A stretch of 64,000 nucleotides of DNA from Epiperipatus broadwayi (Eukaryota > Onychophora > Udeonychophora > Euonychophora > Peripatidae): the NCBI GenBank assembly GCA_028023455.1, contig JAQFVV010012499.1, forward strand, positions 246,001 to 310,000, read 5' to 3'. Both the position numbers and the translations under genes were made by a program. Position 1 is the first letter of the stretch. The number at the start of each line of letters is the position of its first letter. Positions 27,191 through 41,400 of the stretch are shown piece after piece. The notes beneath the pieces are model-generated. The model had not been told where the DNA came from. It did not search any database and saw only the letters and a list, made by a program, of their open reading frames with translations.

Positions 27191-27238
27191 ATATATATAT
27201 CACATCCAGTTGTTTATTGGACAATTATTTTTCTTTTT

Positions 27239-27400
27239 ATAAATTCAAGGTATTTTATTTAAAATCTTCAAAATAACAGGTGGAATAAAATTCTATACCT
27301 ACATAATATATTAACAATATAAACAATTGAAAAATGATTAATATTCTGGACATCTACAATAAAACAAAATTAATACCTTCTCATATAATCCACTGTTATG
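27239..27400 (+). repeat. Ancient duplicate, right copy
   Basis: Partner of 25120-25292. A 74-codon open frame starting at 27334 lies over it but is interrupted in the left copy. Confidence 0.7.
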
Positions 27401-28500
<1,100 letters not shown>

Positions 28501-29795
28501 TTTATTGTAATTACAATTTTGTTTTAATTAACGGACATTTTATTTATATATATATAACTGAGCAATTTAATTTTTTGTTTACAAAAAAATAGTATTTATT
28601 TACATATTTGTGCACAAGTTTATAAAATATGAATTATAAATAGTTCTGCCTTGTATATTTATATTAAGGCTATCATAAATGTGGTGTTAATTTCATTATT
28701 TAAGGTTTAATATCAATTTAGATTATTATGTTAGTATTTCTTATTACATCAGTATTTCTTATTGATCACTTTTAAGTACCTAGTGAGGTATGGCCCAAAA
28801 CATATATCATGAATATTTTTACAGTAAGTAATAATTTAGACGTTTAGAAAACTGTATAGATAGCACATAAAGATTTAATATTTCTTCTAGTAATTATTTA
28901 TTTACAATAAATATAAATAGTTATTCAATTTGTTTACACTGTTCTTTGTAAACTAATTTAAAGATTTATTGCCTGGAACTTTGTATTTTGATACAATGGT
29001 AAATGAACAAAATATATGATTCAAGACTTGTGAAATGTGGTCCAATTCTATCATGTCTGGTAGTTCAACTTCTCCCTAGAAATAAATCTATTTGATTATT
29101 TTTAATTTTAGTAAAAAAGAAGTTTTAAATAGCCATGCTTTGTATGATTGCATTAAGCTGTTATAAATAACTACTTAATATTGATTAATATAGTATTTAA
29201 ATAAAAATAATAGTAAGATGTCGATTACTTTAAAGCACATAAGAGCAGAGCCTGAAACATATGTTATGTGGCGATTAGTTCATTTTTATCAAGAGCTAAT
29301 ATTTAGAAGTTTAGAAATCCTATAAATGATGCATGAAGATTTATTACTTACATCTGTGTGTCCATCCAATTCTTTTGAAAGCAAAGCAAAAAGCAAAAGA
29401 TAACTTGGAATGTTTCGTAAATATTTGTTCAACATGTGATACAGTATGGAAACTTGGTAATTAACAAGGTTCCAGTTATTTTTTACAAAATTTCAAAACA
29501 GATGTCAAATTTCAGGATAATAAATTATCTCGTTGCTCTAGACTACAAGGTATAAAATTATTTATAAATGCAAAAGAAGAAATACCACCCATAGATTGTG
29601 TAAATGAAATTACTGCTGCATAATTTATATACAAAATTTATTACAGAGGTATAATTTATTATGTCTGAATAATCCAGTATGATTTGAACCTACTTAATAT
29701 TTATTTTTAACAACCTTTTCTTTTTGTTGTTTTAATTATTAAACTGACAATATGTTTTTTTTTGTAAAAAACAAAATCACAAAATAATAATACAT
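28501..29795. other. Non-coding; contains a diverged direct repeat
   Basis: About 28760-28890 and 29225-29355 align in the same orientation with a 465-bp offset: GGCCCAAAACATATATCATG against AGCCTGAAACATATGTTATG, TTTAGACGTTTAGAAAACT against TTTAGAAGTTTAGAAATCCT, and CACATAAAGATTTAATA against TGCATGAAGATTTATTA. Nothing else recognised. Confidence 0.6.
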
Positions 29796-29890
29796 GTCAA
29801 GCGTTGGTGACCTAGCGGTTAGCATAGCCGCCTTACAAGCATTTGGTCCGGGTTCGCTTTCTGGTCAACGCATTTGACATATAAAAAATA
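29796..29890 (+). mobile_element. tRNA-derived SINE, family S copy S2
   Basis: Starts GTCAAGCGTTGGTGACC, with TGACCTAGCGGTTAGCATAG at the A-box position and CCGGGTTCGCTTTCTGG as B box, and ends CATTTGACATATAAAAAA followed by AAT units. Closely related to S4 and S5. Flanking AAT-rich sequence hides any target duplication. Confidence 0.85.
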
Positions 29891-30537
29891 ATAATAATAA
29901 TATATACTGGCAAAACGTTTATTAAGAGGAAAAGTAAGTTTGTTTATTAAATCGAACTCTGCCATTTTACTGGAATAATGTATTTAACTATTTTTAATAA
30001 CATATTTATCTCAATAAATTTTAAAATCACATTAATTATATATTGTTGTCTGAATGCAAAAAAATGATGCAAACAATATATATTTTAATTGATTCCATTT
30101 TTTTAATATAGTGTTATAAACGATTCAACAGTTTCCTTAAATAGTCAAATATGTTTAACTCATATAAGTTTTTTTTTAATTTACTTTTATAATTTTATAT
30201 AATCTACATACATAACCTACTTATGATAATTGGAAGAAAAAAGATTAGAATAAATAATGAAGAAGAAGAAAGCTAAGTCTTTATTTAAACTAATTAGACT
30301 GGGTAGGTTTACCAAGTAATAATGCATTTATTTGTAAAACAACATCATTAAAAAGAATACTCAAAAATTTTAATTATGATAAATTATATTTATTTTAAAA
30401 AGCAAAACATATAAACTAACACAGAAAACTGAAATAGGAAAATAGACATCAGCGTTTCTTAACAAGATTTACTATTTTAGAATAAAAGAATAAACAGCAT
30501 TTTGAATATTACACACTTTGTTATTTTTCAATTAAAT
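29891..30537. other. No recognisable feature
   Basis: AT-rich, non-coding sequence between SINE S2 and the RTE fragment. Confidence 0.6.
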
Positions 30538-31760
30538 ATCATCATCATCATTCATTTTAATTATTATCAATCCAGTTTCTGGATAAAGATTTTTTCATGT
30601 TTAATTTAGTTTTTCTGATCGGTAGCTTTTCCACATTAACAAACTTTATTCATCCATCCATCATCCATGTGTCTATTTTTAGATCTTTTACAATTTCTTG
30701 GGATACCATTTAAGTCTTCAATTGATCTTCTATTGTCATATTTTTTAAAAAATATGTACAGCCAGGTCCATCTCAATTTTTTAATTCTTTCAGTGGTGTT
30801 GGTGATTTTTTTACTTTCTCACCCAAGCATTTCATTTTTGATCTTTTTTTTTTGTTACGTCTAACTACATTTCTCTACACTTCATTAAAATATATGAAGT
30901 TTCTAATTGCTCTTCTGTTAAAATCCATGTCTCAATTACTATAAGTAAGAAGTGGTAAAAAATCTTTCTTTTCAAACACATATCCATATTCTTTTTAATA
31001 TTTAAATTATTTCTGTAATAAAGGCTCCATCCAAGGTTAATTTTATTATGTTTTTTCATCCATGTTTTTCCAACTGTAATGATAATCTGATCAAGCATAC
31101 ATGGATTTGTTAACTTCTTGTAATTCATGATTATCATTTTTTTATTTCCTTTTAAAAAAAAAAAGATTGATTAAATATTAATTTATCTTTTAGAATTTAT
31201 GTTTAGACTTACTTTCGATCATGTGTCAAAGCATTGGTTGGGAAGTGAACCCACAAACCCCGGGCAACTGTTTGTAAGGCTGCTGTGCTGATCACTCGGC
31301 CACCAATGCTTGACTTTCTCACTTTTATGGTTAATTTATATATTCTAAAGCTCCAAAATATTATTTTATACATAATCTAAAAAATTTAAATGACATAAAT
31401 AATCTCCATTTACTTATAATCACTTAGCTTTTCATTTTAATTCACAAAATACTTCTTGCCAAACCACTATAAAAAGATTTGGAGATATGAAATCACCCTG
31501 TTATACATTCTAATCACCACATGATTTAATAATTCCTCAATACTTGGATGTGATCATCTTAATTTCCAATATATATTGATCACTTTTTTTAAATATCAGC
31601 ATCAGACATTTTGTAAATAGTTTTATAAATAAATTTTTCAAATTTTTCATTTCATTCTTTTAAGATATCAATAATAATTCCGTCATTAATAAGAGTTTTT
31701 TTTTCCATAGATTTATTTGCATATTTTCCTTTTTATTTCAAAAGCTTGATAATTCAGAGA
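30538..31760 (-). pseudogene. RTE-type LINE reverse transcriptase fragment, RTE-1
   Basis: Decayed minus-strand reverse transcriptase. Palm motif QGDFISPNLF is encoded at 31471-31500. Further along comes VNGDYLCHLNFLDYV, a damaged form of the FADD active-site region, at about 31345-31400. After the SINE insertion at 31222-31314 the thumb region follows: INLGWSLYYRNNLNIKKN and MCLKRKIF (about 30960-31060). The element ends at an ATC run (30538-30551), i.e. the trinucleotide tail typical of RTE LINEs. Several frameshifts and stops; the catalytic FADD is changed to FLDY, so it is dead. The 5' end is not defined; similarity fades above about 31760. Confidence 0.75.
31222..31314 (-). mobile_element. 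tRNA-derived SINE, family S copy S3
   Basis: On the minus strand: GTCAAGCATTGGTGGCCGAG start, A box TGGCCGAGTGATCAGC (a good match to TRGCNNAGYGG), B box GGGTTCACTTCCC, end GCTTTGACACATG. It sits inside RTE-1 and so is younger than that copy. It has the best A box of the five S copies and supports a tRNA origin. Confidence 0.85.
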
Positions 31761-32521
31761 TAATTGTTTGGGTTTTTTGTTTTCTTATCATTTATTATCT
31801 TTTATACTCACATATATTTTAAATATTATAAATAATTTTAACATTTTTTTTTATTGTGGAAATCCTTTTTCTTCCATATGTTGTTTTACACTTTATAGGA
31901 TTTTGTTCCTTCTACAGTTTTCCTTGCTAATTCAAAGTTATAATTGTTATAAAAATATTAACTACATTTATATTATTTTGCTGAACTTCATATATTCAAT
32001 TATTTTTTGTAGTTCTTTTATGAATGTTTTCATTTTTTTTCCTTCATACATTGACTGGTTTCAGTCGAAATATTTATTTATAAATTGCTAATTCAATTTT
32101 GTCACATTTTTAAATTAATATCAGTTATCTTTTTATTGATTTTAATTAAGTTTAAATCATCTTTTAATGTTTTGTTAATATTTTATAGTAATTAGCATGC
32201 TGTAATTTAAATTTATCAGAATTGTTTAAATTATCAATAATATCAATTGCTAATACTATCTTTCTTAGAATTTTTAATCTTTCTAATTTACATTGACATT
32301 TATTATATATCTTACTATTCAGTCATCAGTTTTTGAATTGAATCCAATAAAATATTATAATAATAAAATATGAAATCAGCACAATATAATTCTGTTGTAA
32401 ATTAAAGATGCCTTTATGTCTATTTTTGTTTAACCTTTTTCTCATAGAAACAATTGTTAATGTATAAGAGTAATTTAGTTAAATATTACACTACAGAAAT
32501 ATTATTCATTAAGTGGATAAT
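31761..32521. other. AT-rich sequence, no gene called
   Basis: May hold further decayed upstream parts of RTE-1, but I could not trace a motif. A plus-strand open frame of 107 codons (31768-32091) is hydrophobic low-complexity without recognisable domain. Confidence 0.5.
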
Positions 32522-32530
32522 ATTTAGTCT

Positions 32531-33253
32531 GCAGGAATTGTTGCAGGAGTTATCCGATGAAAGTAGGAAAGTAGGACTAAAGATAAATGTTTAAAATCTA
32601 AAGTAATATTTAATCGATTTTCTCAAAATATGAAAATAAAGATTGTTTACGATGAGTTAGAAAAAGTTAATAGTTACAAATACCTTGGTCAAATTATTAA
32701 TACAGATACATAATGGGTGAAATTAATCATAAAATTAAACTTGGTTGGAGTGCTTTTGGTAGAAATAACTTGATACTAAAAGGAAATATGCCTATGTGTT
32801 TGAAAAGGAAGGTTTTTAATAAATATGTTTTACCAGTTTTTACTTATGGATCTGAGACTTGGACACTTAATAGAAGAGCAATACAGAGACTTCAGACTAC
32901 TCAAAGAAGTATGAAGAGATGCATGTTGGGAGTAACAAAAAGAGATTGAAAACACAATGTATGTATGGGTAAGAGAACAAACAGGTGTTACTGATCTCAC
33001 TGAAAAAATTAAAAGATTGGAGTTGGACTGGACATATTGTTAGAAGAGATGATAATAGATGGTCAATTGAAATCTTAAACTGGATTTCAAGAGATTGTAA
33101 ATGACCCAGAAATAGACCACATGTTAGACAGATGGATGAAATAAGAAAGTTTGCAGGGGTGATGTGGAGAAAAGAAGCTAAAGATCAGAGAATATGGATT
33201 GAATTTGGAAAGACCTTCATTCTGCTGTGTATTGATAATTATTGATGATGATG
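32531..33253 (+). pseudogene. RTE-type LINE fragment, RTE-2, with target duplication
   Basis: A 5'-truncated copy of 723 bp with 9-bp direct repeats ATTTAGTCT at 32522-32530 and 33254-33262. It starts in the reverse transcriptase palm/thumb: LQELLQELSDESRKVGLKIN, then EKVNSYKYLGQIINTDT. The longest open piece (32713-32949) has IKLGWSAFGRNNLI, MCLKRKVFNKYVLPVFTYGS and ETWTLNRRAIQRLQ. Later pieces after frameshifts read GHIVRRDD, RPHVRQMDEIRKFAG and RIWIEFGKTF. It ends in a TGA-repeat tail (33243-33254). Stops and frameshifts make it non-functional. Confidence 0.88.
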
Positions 33254-33262
33254 ATTTAGTCT

Positions 33263-33873
33263 AATGAATGACTAATGAAAATTATTAATTTGCTAATATA
33301 CATATTTGAAAAATTTCTCAAATTTTCATAAATGTATGTCCTTTCAAATTTCTTTCATGGTGACTGCACTTATCTAAGCTTATTTGCCTTTTTTTTTATA
33401 TTTTCAATATTAGAATCTTCCAGGGCAATTTTAAAATGTTGTTCTGGTAAAAGGCTTTTAGTATATTTATATAAATATCCTCTATTTTTCCTCACAGTAA
33501 AAACTTTTTGAAGCATAAACTATAATTATCTGCATCTTCCATTTGTTGAAGAACTAATATTTCTATGCTGACTGATATAAAATCAATCTCCACAATCCTT
33601 TACCTACAATAAATCCTATTTTAAATACCTATAATAAATACTATTTCATTCATGCTTCCAATGTTTGGGTTCTTATACTAAAGTAGATTCCTATAACTCA
33701 AACTTCACAAAATTAACACCTCATTTACTATTAGACATCTTTTCTTCCAATAGATGCAATTTGCTATCAAGAAATATTTAACTGATATTTTAGCTATGAA
33801 TTATCAGACAACTTAAAAAAGCCAATGATGTTTCTCAGACTTAACCTCAAAAGTAAAAAATTAGTAAATTTCT
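33263..33873. other. No recognisable feature
   Basis: AT-rich, non-coding sequence between RTE-2 and fold-back A2. Confidence 0.6.
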
Positions 33874-34020
33874 AACATCACATGATCTCCATGTCCTATG
33901 TTTATACAAGCTATTAAAACAATAGGAAACTGTTAATACAGTAATGTCACCCAGGGCAAGGTCTAATAATCAATGGATGCAAAAAGGTTTGTGCATAAAA
34001 TCCCTATCTAGTGCCTACTC

Positions 34021-34079
34021 ATCCAATATCCTCACATTGGTTTCTAGCTTATGACTTTTATCATTAAAGAGCCTTGGAT
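34021..34079 (-). ncRNA. Hammerhead-like relic in A2, left
   Basis: Minus strand: ATCCAA and TTGGAT bound the motif and pair perfectly, as in A1 and A3. The core is decayed: ATGATAA for CUGAUGA, AGAAACC kept for GAAAC, TGT for GUC. Confidence 0.35.
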
Positions 34080-34227
34080 CTAGGAACATTGCACCTTGAA
34101 ATTAGAATCTAATGCAATTCTCCAGCATTTACATTTTACCTGTTTATTTAACTATAAAATTTTGAGTCTAATGTCAAAACAATAGTAAATATATTTGAAC
34201 CCAGTTCAATATCAATAAATGTAGGTG

Positions 34228-34285
34228 GATTCAAAGCTCCTCACTGATGAAAGCCTCAAGCTACAAAGTAGTATGAGAATATTAA
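34228..34285 (+). ncRNA. Hammerhead-like relic in A2, middle
   Basis: CTCCTCA and an intact CTGATGA (34244-34250), then AAGCCTCAAGCT (stem II), ACAAAG where GAAAC is expected, and TAGTATGAGAATATTAAAT. The first core box is perfect and the second is lost. Confidence 0.35.
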
Positions 34286-34674
34286 ATAAGTACACAATTA
34301 TTATGGACTGTGCAAAAACTTCCATCCTTTAATAACTAAGGTTTGCATTGGTTACTATTACTATATAAAGAGACTGCCACTGTTTTAACAGTTTGTGTAA
34401 ACATAGGACATGATGGTCATGTGATCTTTTAATGGTTTAATAACTAACTGCTGCCATAGGATAAAAGTGATGGTGGTTTTTAAAAAACCAGACACTAAAA
34501 TGTATAGATACTAAACTGGATTCAAATATTTATGACTATACAAGTAAACAAGCTGGATTGAAAACATGTTTGTGTTTTTTATATTGAACTCATAGATTTA
34601 TAGTTAAGTAAATACATAAAAGATGGTGCTGGAGGGTTGCATTACATCCTAAGAACTATATGCACTGCTTTCAG

Positions 34675-34733
34675 ATCCAAGGCTTTTTATTGATAAAAAT
34701 CAGAGCTGGAAAATAGTCTAAGGATTTTGAATA
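34675..34733 (+). ncRNA. Hammerhead-like relic in A2, right
   Basis: ATCCAAGGC, TTGATAA (for CUGAUGA), GAGCTGGAAAATAGTC with GTC kept, then TAAGGATTTTGAAT. The outer stem I is partly kept. Confidence 0.3.
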
Positions 34734-35242
34734 AGAAGGCACTATATAGAGATTTTATGCACAAATCTTTTTCATTAATTAATTACTGGGTACAACTATT
34801 GTATGGAAAGTTTTCTTACTGTTTTAATTCCTAATGTTCATAGCTGCATATTGATGATGTGCATTTACTAATATAAATAATCATATATGTAATGGTTCTG
34901 CATAGGGAAAATTTGGCAATCTTCTGCAGATGATATATATATATGAATCCCTTTTACTTTACTAAAACCCAAAACAAAAGAAATATATTTGTTAATAGAG
35001 AAAACTTATTTGGTCTTAGTTTTGTTTGCAAATATTTAATAGTTTTCTTGTAACTTCAAAAGGCAAAGTTATTTCTGTTTACACAAGTTTATTTCTATCT
35101 TTATCAAATTAAAAATTCATGAAAAATGTTTAATTCAATTTATATATATATTATAAATTAATAATTTTTAATAGATATAATTATTTAAATGTTTAAATGG
35201 AAATACCTATTATATTTTCGTATTAAAAACTATTATCAGATG

Positions 35243-35318
35243 TTAATAAATAATAATCAATGAAAATAGTAAATGCATGTTTTCAGTTTAGTATTTTCAT
35301 TGATTAATGTTTATTAAC
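35243..35318. repeat. Hairpin with about 26-bp arms
   Basis: ATAATCAATGAAAATA (left) pairs with TATTTTCATTGATTA (right), and TTAATAA pairs with TTATTAA farther out; the loop is 23 bp (35269-35291). AT-rich but well beyond a chance palindrome. Confidence 0.6.
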
Positions 35319-35394
35319 GCCTTCTAGTAATTTTTTAATGAGATATGAAAGATATTTCCACACACACATACATATATATTTATATACTTAAGCC

Positions 35395-35480
35395 ATATGT
35401 AAGTAGATGGGTTACAAAAGGTGGAGTGGATGACTGAAGGGGGCTTGAAAGTCTGTGTTCAAATTCACTCTAATTCTATA
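35395..35480 (+). mobile_element. tRNA-derived SINE-like fragment, family V copy V2
   Basis: GGTGGAGTGGATGACTGAAG, then GGGGCTTGAAAGTCTGTG and TTCAAATTCACTC. This matches the minus-strand sequence of V3 (GATGGAGTGGATAACTC, GAGCTTGGATGTCTGAG, TTCAAATCCCTTC). GTTCAAAT is B-box-like. Confidence 0.5.
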
Positions 35481-38400
35481 TATGTATATATCGTTGGGCA
35501 TAAATATGTAATACAAACCTGTAGATCAATGGAGCCTTTGGAAACACACTTTAATTAATTTGCCACAATTTGAATTGTGCCAAGAGCATAAAACAGACAA
35601 TGAAATACCATACCAATTAAAAGCAGAAAGTACAAGTGATGATTGCAAGAAATAAGTAAAAAGCATGTAAATAACATTATACTCAGATCATATCATAACA
35701 TATTGATATTTTAAATACAAATATCTAAAATGAAGTTTGTGTTATATAACAAAATTACATAATTTAACCTGAAAAAATAAAGATTGGACAGAATGTTTTT
35801 GTAAGTGCAAAAAAATTCTATCAAACAAAACAAAAATTATTTAATAAAATTAGATAGAAATATTTTAATTTTATTTTAATAACCTATCTCATTTTTACAC
35901 AACTAGCTAGACAATTATTACATTTTTTCTGTGTTATATAAATTAATATTATATGAATAGTTATTATAATAGGATAAATTAATAATAAAAATGCAACGTA
36001 ATTTTAAGGCTTAAATTTTCTAAATAATTTAATGCATTATTTAATAGTTGTTAAATTTTCACACTTTTAAATTTTATATTGGAATGATTTTTGAAATATG
36101 AATGTTGAATACTTGCCTGTTGTCAACTGGTTGTCTAAATATCGACTGATTAAATAGGTTTCCATATTGAAATAATGATGTCTTATTATAAATCTATCTG
36201 TTGTTCTTACTGTATAGTATTATTTATTTATGATATATAAATATAATTTATTTTTTTGCTATAATTATTCCAGTTTCTTTTCAATTATTTGTTGTTTGTG
36301 TCTGTTTATATAGATATAAAACTTTATTAATTTGACCTTTTGGAAATATGTAAAAAATAGTTATTAACAGCATTATTATATAATGTTTGGAAACTTTATC
36401 TTATAAAAGAAATATTTTTTTACTATAAATGTAAACCTATGACATCTATCAATTGCTATGGTATTGTTGTTTTTAAATATATATAACAACCTATACTTTG
36501 CATATTTTTCCATTACCATTTTAATAAATTTACTTTTTTTTTCTAATATTGTTTAAAATTGTTAATTAACATTATTTATAACATTACAACAATCTACATA
36601 TTTGCATTTTCTAGATATGACCCATAATTTATAATAGTGTTTGACAAACAAACTAAAATGAATCCATTTTTCATATGCTGTCTAAGGTTTCAAATAATCT
36701 CTACTGCCAACATAGGTTATTGTGATATATATAATACCCATGTTTCTTCAAACTAAAATGCCATATCATTTGTTTAGAATAATAATTATATATTTCTTAT
36801 AGTAAAAATTCTAGTAGGAGTTTACTTTGAGATTGTGAAAGATGCCAATTTTTATGTTTTAATTTAAATCTCAATGGTAATTTTAAACAATCAATGTATT
36901 ATAAGACCGTAAAAATCACACAGTCAATTTTATTGATCATATGTTGAAATATTTACTTAATTTGATGACATAAAGAACTATTTTTTGCATTAAAATATAT
37001 ATAAATAAAATGCAAAAGATTTTTTTTATTGATTTTTTTTAGTTTCATGCTTAATACTGCCACTAAGATCAATTCAATGGAAAAGATGACAAAACTTTGA
37101 TAATAAATAAGTTTTATTATGATAAACTACCAAATCATTAGTTGTACAAATATACTAAACATATTTTAAAATAGAAATTCATATAACATTATAATACTAA
37201 TCAAATATTATTTTTTTTACTTCAATTCTTCCACAACCATGGTTTCACCTGTATATTGAACATAGGTTGGTTATAAGTTATCTATCTAAAAAAATTTTAA
37301 TTCTGATTAAAAGTTTAAAAAATATAAATGCAAATAAAACAAAACCAATTACTGGTCAGCATTTTATATCTTTTAAAAAAATTTGCAGTATTTTTTAAAC
37401 TTTAGAGTTATAATAAAATGTGGTATCTTTTTTTAATGACAAAGAGAAGCCAAAATATTTTATATTTAATAGCTTTATACTTTTGATACAAACATAAATT
37501 GTGGAATTTTTTTTTTGCACAGTTGCTATTTATTCAATAAGAGTAACATAACTATTGTGCATTTAAGTATACAATTGTAGTTGGATACAACAGGGACATG
37601 TTAATTATTTTGTACTATTATTTTCCCATATAAATTTTTTATTAAATATATTTAAATGTTATAATTTGAATTCTTTGCATCTTTTTAAAACAATTATTGT
37701 TCTTGTTTAACATGATCCTATAATATTTTCTTTGTGAATTTTTTTTTATATATTGTTACAATGAGTTAATAATGTTTTTTGATTTATTTATTTTTTTTTG
37801 AGAAATTTAATATTTCAGATAAAATATCAGGTAAGTTTTTTTTTCTTTTTAAATCTTTTTTTCTTAGATATTTTTAAATATATTTTTGATAAAATTTATA
37901 TAAATATTAAATTATACATATCGTATTAGTAACTGGAATAACAATGTTCTAATGCACTAGCTATATTAATATAACTGGCCCTAGTATAAAGTAATCACCA
38001 TTTCAAATAAAAAATGAATCCACTTTCACTAAAGCTATTTCTATTGTTTGTTATGTTCTTGTAAACAACCTACCAAATATCACATATATAAATATTAAAG
38101 TATAGTAGCAATAAATATATGTAATAACTGGATTAATAAATATCCAAAATGCTAGGAATTATTTTGTTTGAGAGATAGATGATTATTAAAAGCAGTGACT
38201 TAATATATCTAGCACTTTAGAAGCTTATCACTTTAGTTATTACCTATTTATTATTCCTGCAATGTAATTTAATATTTATATTTTGATATTTTATTTCTTG
38301 TTTAAAAAGTTATTAAAATGATTTTAATATAACTTTGCCTAAATTGATGTGAGAACATAAAGATGATACTGTCTAATTTAATGTCTTTCCTGATAAAAAT

Positions 38401-41400
38401 TTCATTATCTAATCTATGCTCATAAACGATCTTGGATAGGCAGATAAAAGTGGATTGATTTTTTTTCTTACAACTTAGATGACATTGATATTGGAGGTAA
38501 TGTATCAATGTTGCTTATGTTTGAAAGATTATTCTTCCAGTTATATATACACACATACATTGTTCATAATTATTACCTAAAATTGTGTAATCTTATATTT
38601 TCTATCTAATTTCTATAGAATTTGCATTTTATTACTGCTAACCAAAATGTTATTACTAATAAGTTTTTTTTTTCTATAATAATATTACATCGTATTTGAA
38701 TTAATTTATGTTTGATTAAATTTTATATATTTATTTAGTCTAAGTTATAATATATTAAACATAGAAAAATATTTTTATAAGTTTACCGGTGTTTTATTTT
38801 CTGTTTAATAACTTTGCAGTTTAGCAAACAATGTCATAGAAGTATTTTTTTTTTTTATCAAAGCAAATCTTTCGTATAGAAATAAAATACAGAATTTTAT
38901 TTTTAATCATAATTCAGTTTTCTTGCTTAAAACTTCTCTAGAGAATGTTTATGATTGATAACATACTAATGTAAATAAATAAATTGCATTTTACAAAGTA
39001 TAAGAAATTAAATAAAAATTAGTAAACAAGTGTATCTCTGCCTTGGTTGTGCATTTTATAAAATGGATTATTAAATCTTTGTTGGCTTTAATCTTAACAT
39101 ATATATACCATATATATATATTGGACCGGTAACCTAAAAAGATAGTCTTTAAATATATATTTTTATTAAAATGTGGAATGTAACTATTAAAAAAAAAGTT
39201 CATTAACAAACAAGACTTGAATATACTCTTTTCGGTTTTATCCATGTGTGTGTGTGTAGTGGATATTACGATAAATTGAATGACAATAAAAGTGAATTCT
39301 GTAACTGCTTTTAAAAATACCTGATATAAAAACAAAATATAAATTACCTGGTGATTATTATGTCCAATATAAAATTTTAGAAATTATATTAAAAGAGGGA
39401 GCATTAGTGGATAATCACTCTAACTATTTTTATTTGTGATCACCATGTTTTATAAAGTTTTCAGTTAGATAGAGATATTGATATTTTTCATGTCAATTAA
39501 TACAAATAAACCACTTGAAAAATTTGATGACCTTTTATAATTGTTTTGATAGCAAAATAAAAATGATTAATAATTACTCATTCATTTATTAGAATTAATT
39601 ATTTTAAATCGGTAAATAAAAAATAATGCTAGTATAAAACATCGAATGGTTTACTATATATGAAGGACTGTATAAAGTCTTGTTCTAAAAGATAAAGACT
39701 GATTGCATCAGTATGTTCAAAAAGTTGTTACTTTCAATTTTTCAGTAATTACAACTACCGTTTATTTGAAGTGTACAGTAGAGACGGTAGAGTGTATACA
39801 ATAATATATATATATATATGCAAATTCAATAACGACAAAATTGCGATTATGTATGATATATATATATATAACATAGTAAAATATATAAATAGTAAATTTT
39901 TTTAAATTAATTTAATTATGAAAAAGCATTCCAAAGAAATGCGTATCCAATAATGTTATTTAAAATTAACATAAAAAATTAATAAATAATTGCTGATAAT
40001 AACAATATCTATTTGACTTCTAATACTACATAAGAATCTCATGCTTATTTTGAATCTACCAATAATTAGATAATTCAATTTAAACAATCTTTTAAATGAT
40101 ACAGCTTTATAAATCTGTTGCAATATATCTTTTCAAGGTCTTATTAAAACAATTGTTCCAAAATTAGCATAACATATTCTAAATAAGAAACGAATAAATA
40201 AAGTTTAATTGAATAAAATAAGACTGAATCAACAATTATAGATAAAAGCATTCAGACTGTTTAAAGGTTTAATTATTAGACGTAATATGTTTATTAAAAA
40301 TAACATTTATTATTACATATAATATTTTATTTTAATAACATTAATATATGCAAAATAAAAATAATAATTAATAATTGGTAGTATTTATATTTTTTTGTAG
40401 GTGCTGGCTAACAAAAATCAATCAAAAGCATGAACTTCTGATCTGAATCCCTACTACATTTCATAACTTGTGATTATTTAACTGCTGATTCAAGTGGATG
40501 GTGAACAATTACAGTAGCATTAATCTGCCATCTTGGCTATCAAGTTTTTTTTTATAAGAATATATTTCCTTTTTTTTCATCACTTTATATATCTCACATG
40601 TCTTAAAATGCATCTGATATGTCTTAAAATGCTGAATATTTATAAAGTCACAGTAGAAAATAAACTTTAGTTTTTATATGTGTTAGATATTCATTTACAA
40701 CATTTTCTGTTTATTATATTAAATATTTATTTTCATATTATTAAAATTAATAAAAAATAAATAAATAAAATTTTATTATTATTGCTTTCTTGTGGACTTT
40801 TTGTGTGATTATTTAATAATTATTTTTTCAACTTTATTTTTATTGTAGAAATGTATTTAGATATTAAGTAATTTTAGTTTTCAGTTCTATTTTCTCTGGG
40901 GAAAAAATGAAAATTATAAATTAAATTGAGCAGCTGGATAAATCTTTTAAGAAAACAAGACACAAATTAATGGTTTGTCAATTAGATATATTAACTTACA
41001 ATTGTAATTTACAAGTAAAGCATTTATTTAAATGTTTTTAAATGTTATTTTAAAATATGAGAACATTAATTTTACAGCATTATGTTTATTTTTATATGTG
41101 TGAATTTAAGATTATATTTAGAAAAGGTACTCAGGTAAATTTATACGTATGCTAAATTAAGATGTAGGACATGGTTATTTGAAGTGTTCTGTTTATAATT
41201 TTGTGTAAACATTAAAAATTTCCAATTTTTTATAGATAAATAATTGGTCATATATCTCCATATCTGTCTGTATATAGATATACCAACAATATTTTTTTAG
41301 AAATTATCATTAATTGATAGGATAAATGTCTAAAAGTTTAAATTTCCCTGATTAATAACTTCTGTTCTAACTGCATTTTGTTATTCCTTCATCTCACATA

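Larger units (their letters stand above)
33874..34827. mobile_element. Fold-back family A, copy A2 (composite, decayed)
   Basis: The left part (33874-34440) begins CTAACATCACATGATCTCC and ends with its inverse, GGTCATGTGATCTTTTAATG, so it is closed on both sides by the family's end segment. The right part (34441-34827) corresponds to the middle and right arm of A1, ending ACTGTTTTAA. It may be two nested or adjacent copies. Shared internal blocks include GTGCCTACTCATCCAATATC, GCTGGAGGGTTGCATTA and CAAGCTGGATTGAAAAC. No clear target duplication was found for the whole. Confidence 0.65.
34828..41400. other. Long AT-rich stretch, no gene
   Basis: Contains a hairpin (35243-35318) and a SINE-like fragment (35395-35480). 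From 35.5 to 41.4 kb I find no coding domain, no RNA gene and no repeat shared with the rest of the window. A plus-strand splice-acceptor-like TTTTTTGTAG at about 40392-40401, followed by a somewhat GC-richer 150 bp, is not enough to call an exon. Confidence 0.6.

Noticed and set aside
29796-29890. tRNA gene
   Set aside because: A and B boxes are present, but the acceptor and anticodon arms do not close, and the unit recurs with poly-A ends and target duplications, so it is a SINE.
40380-40545. Possible last exon after TTTTTTGTAG with AATAAA downstream
   Set aside because: T-rich tracts ending in AG and AATAAA are expected by chance in such AT-rich DNA; no coding or homology support.
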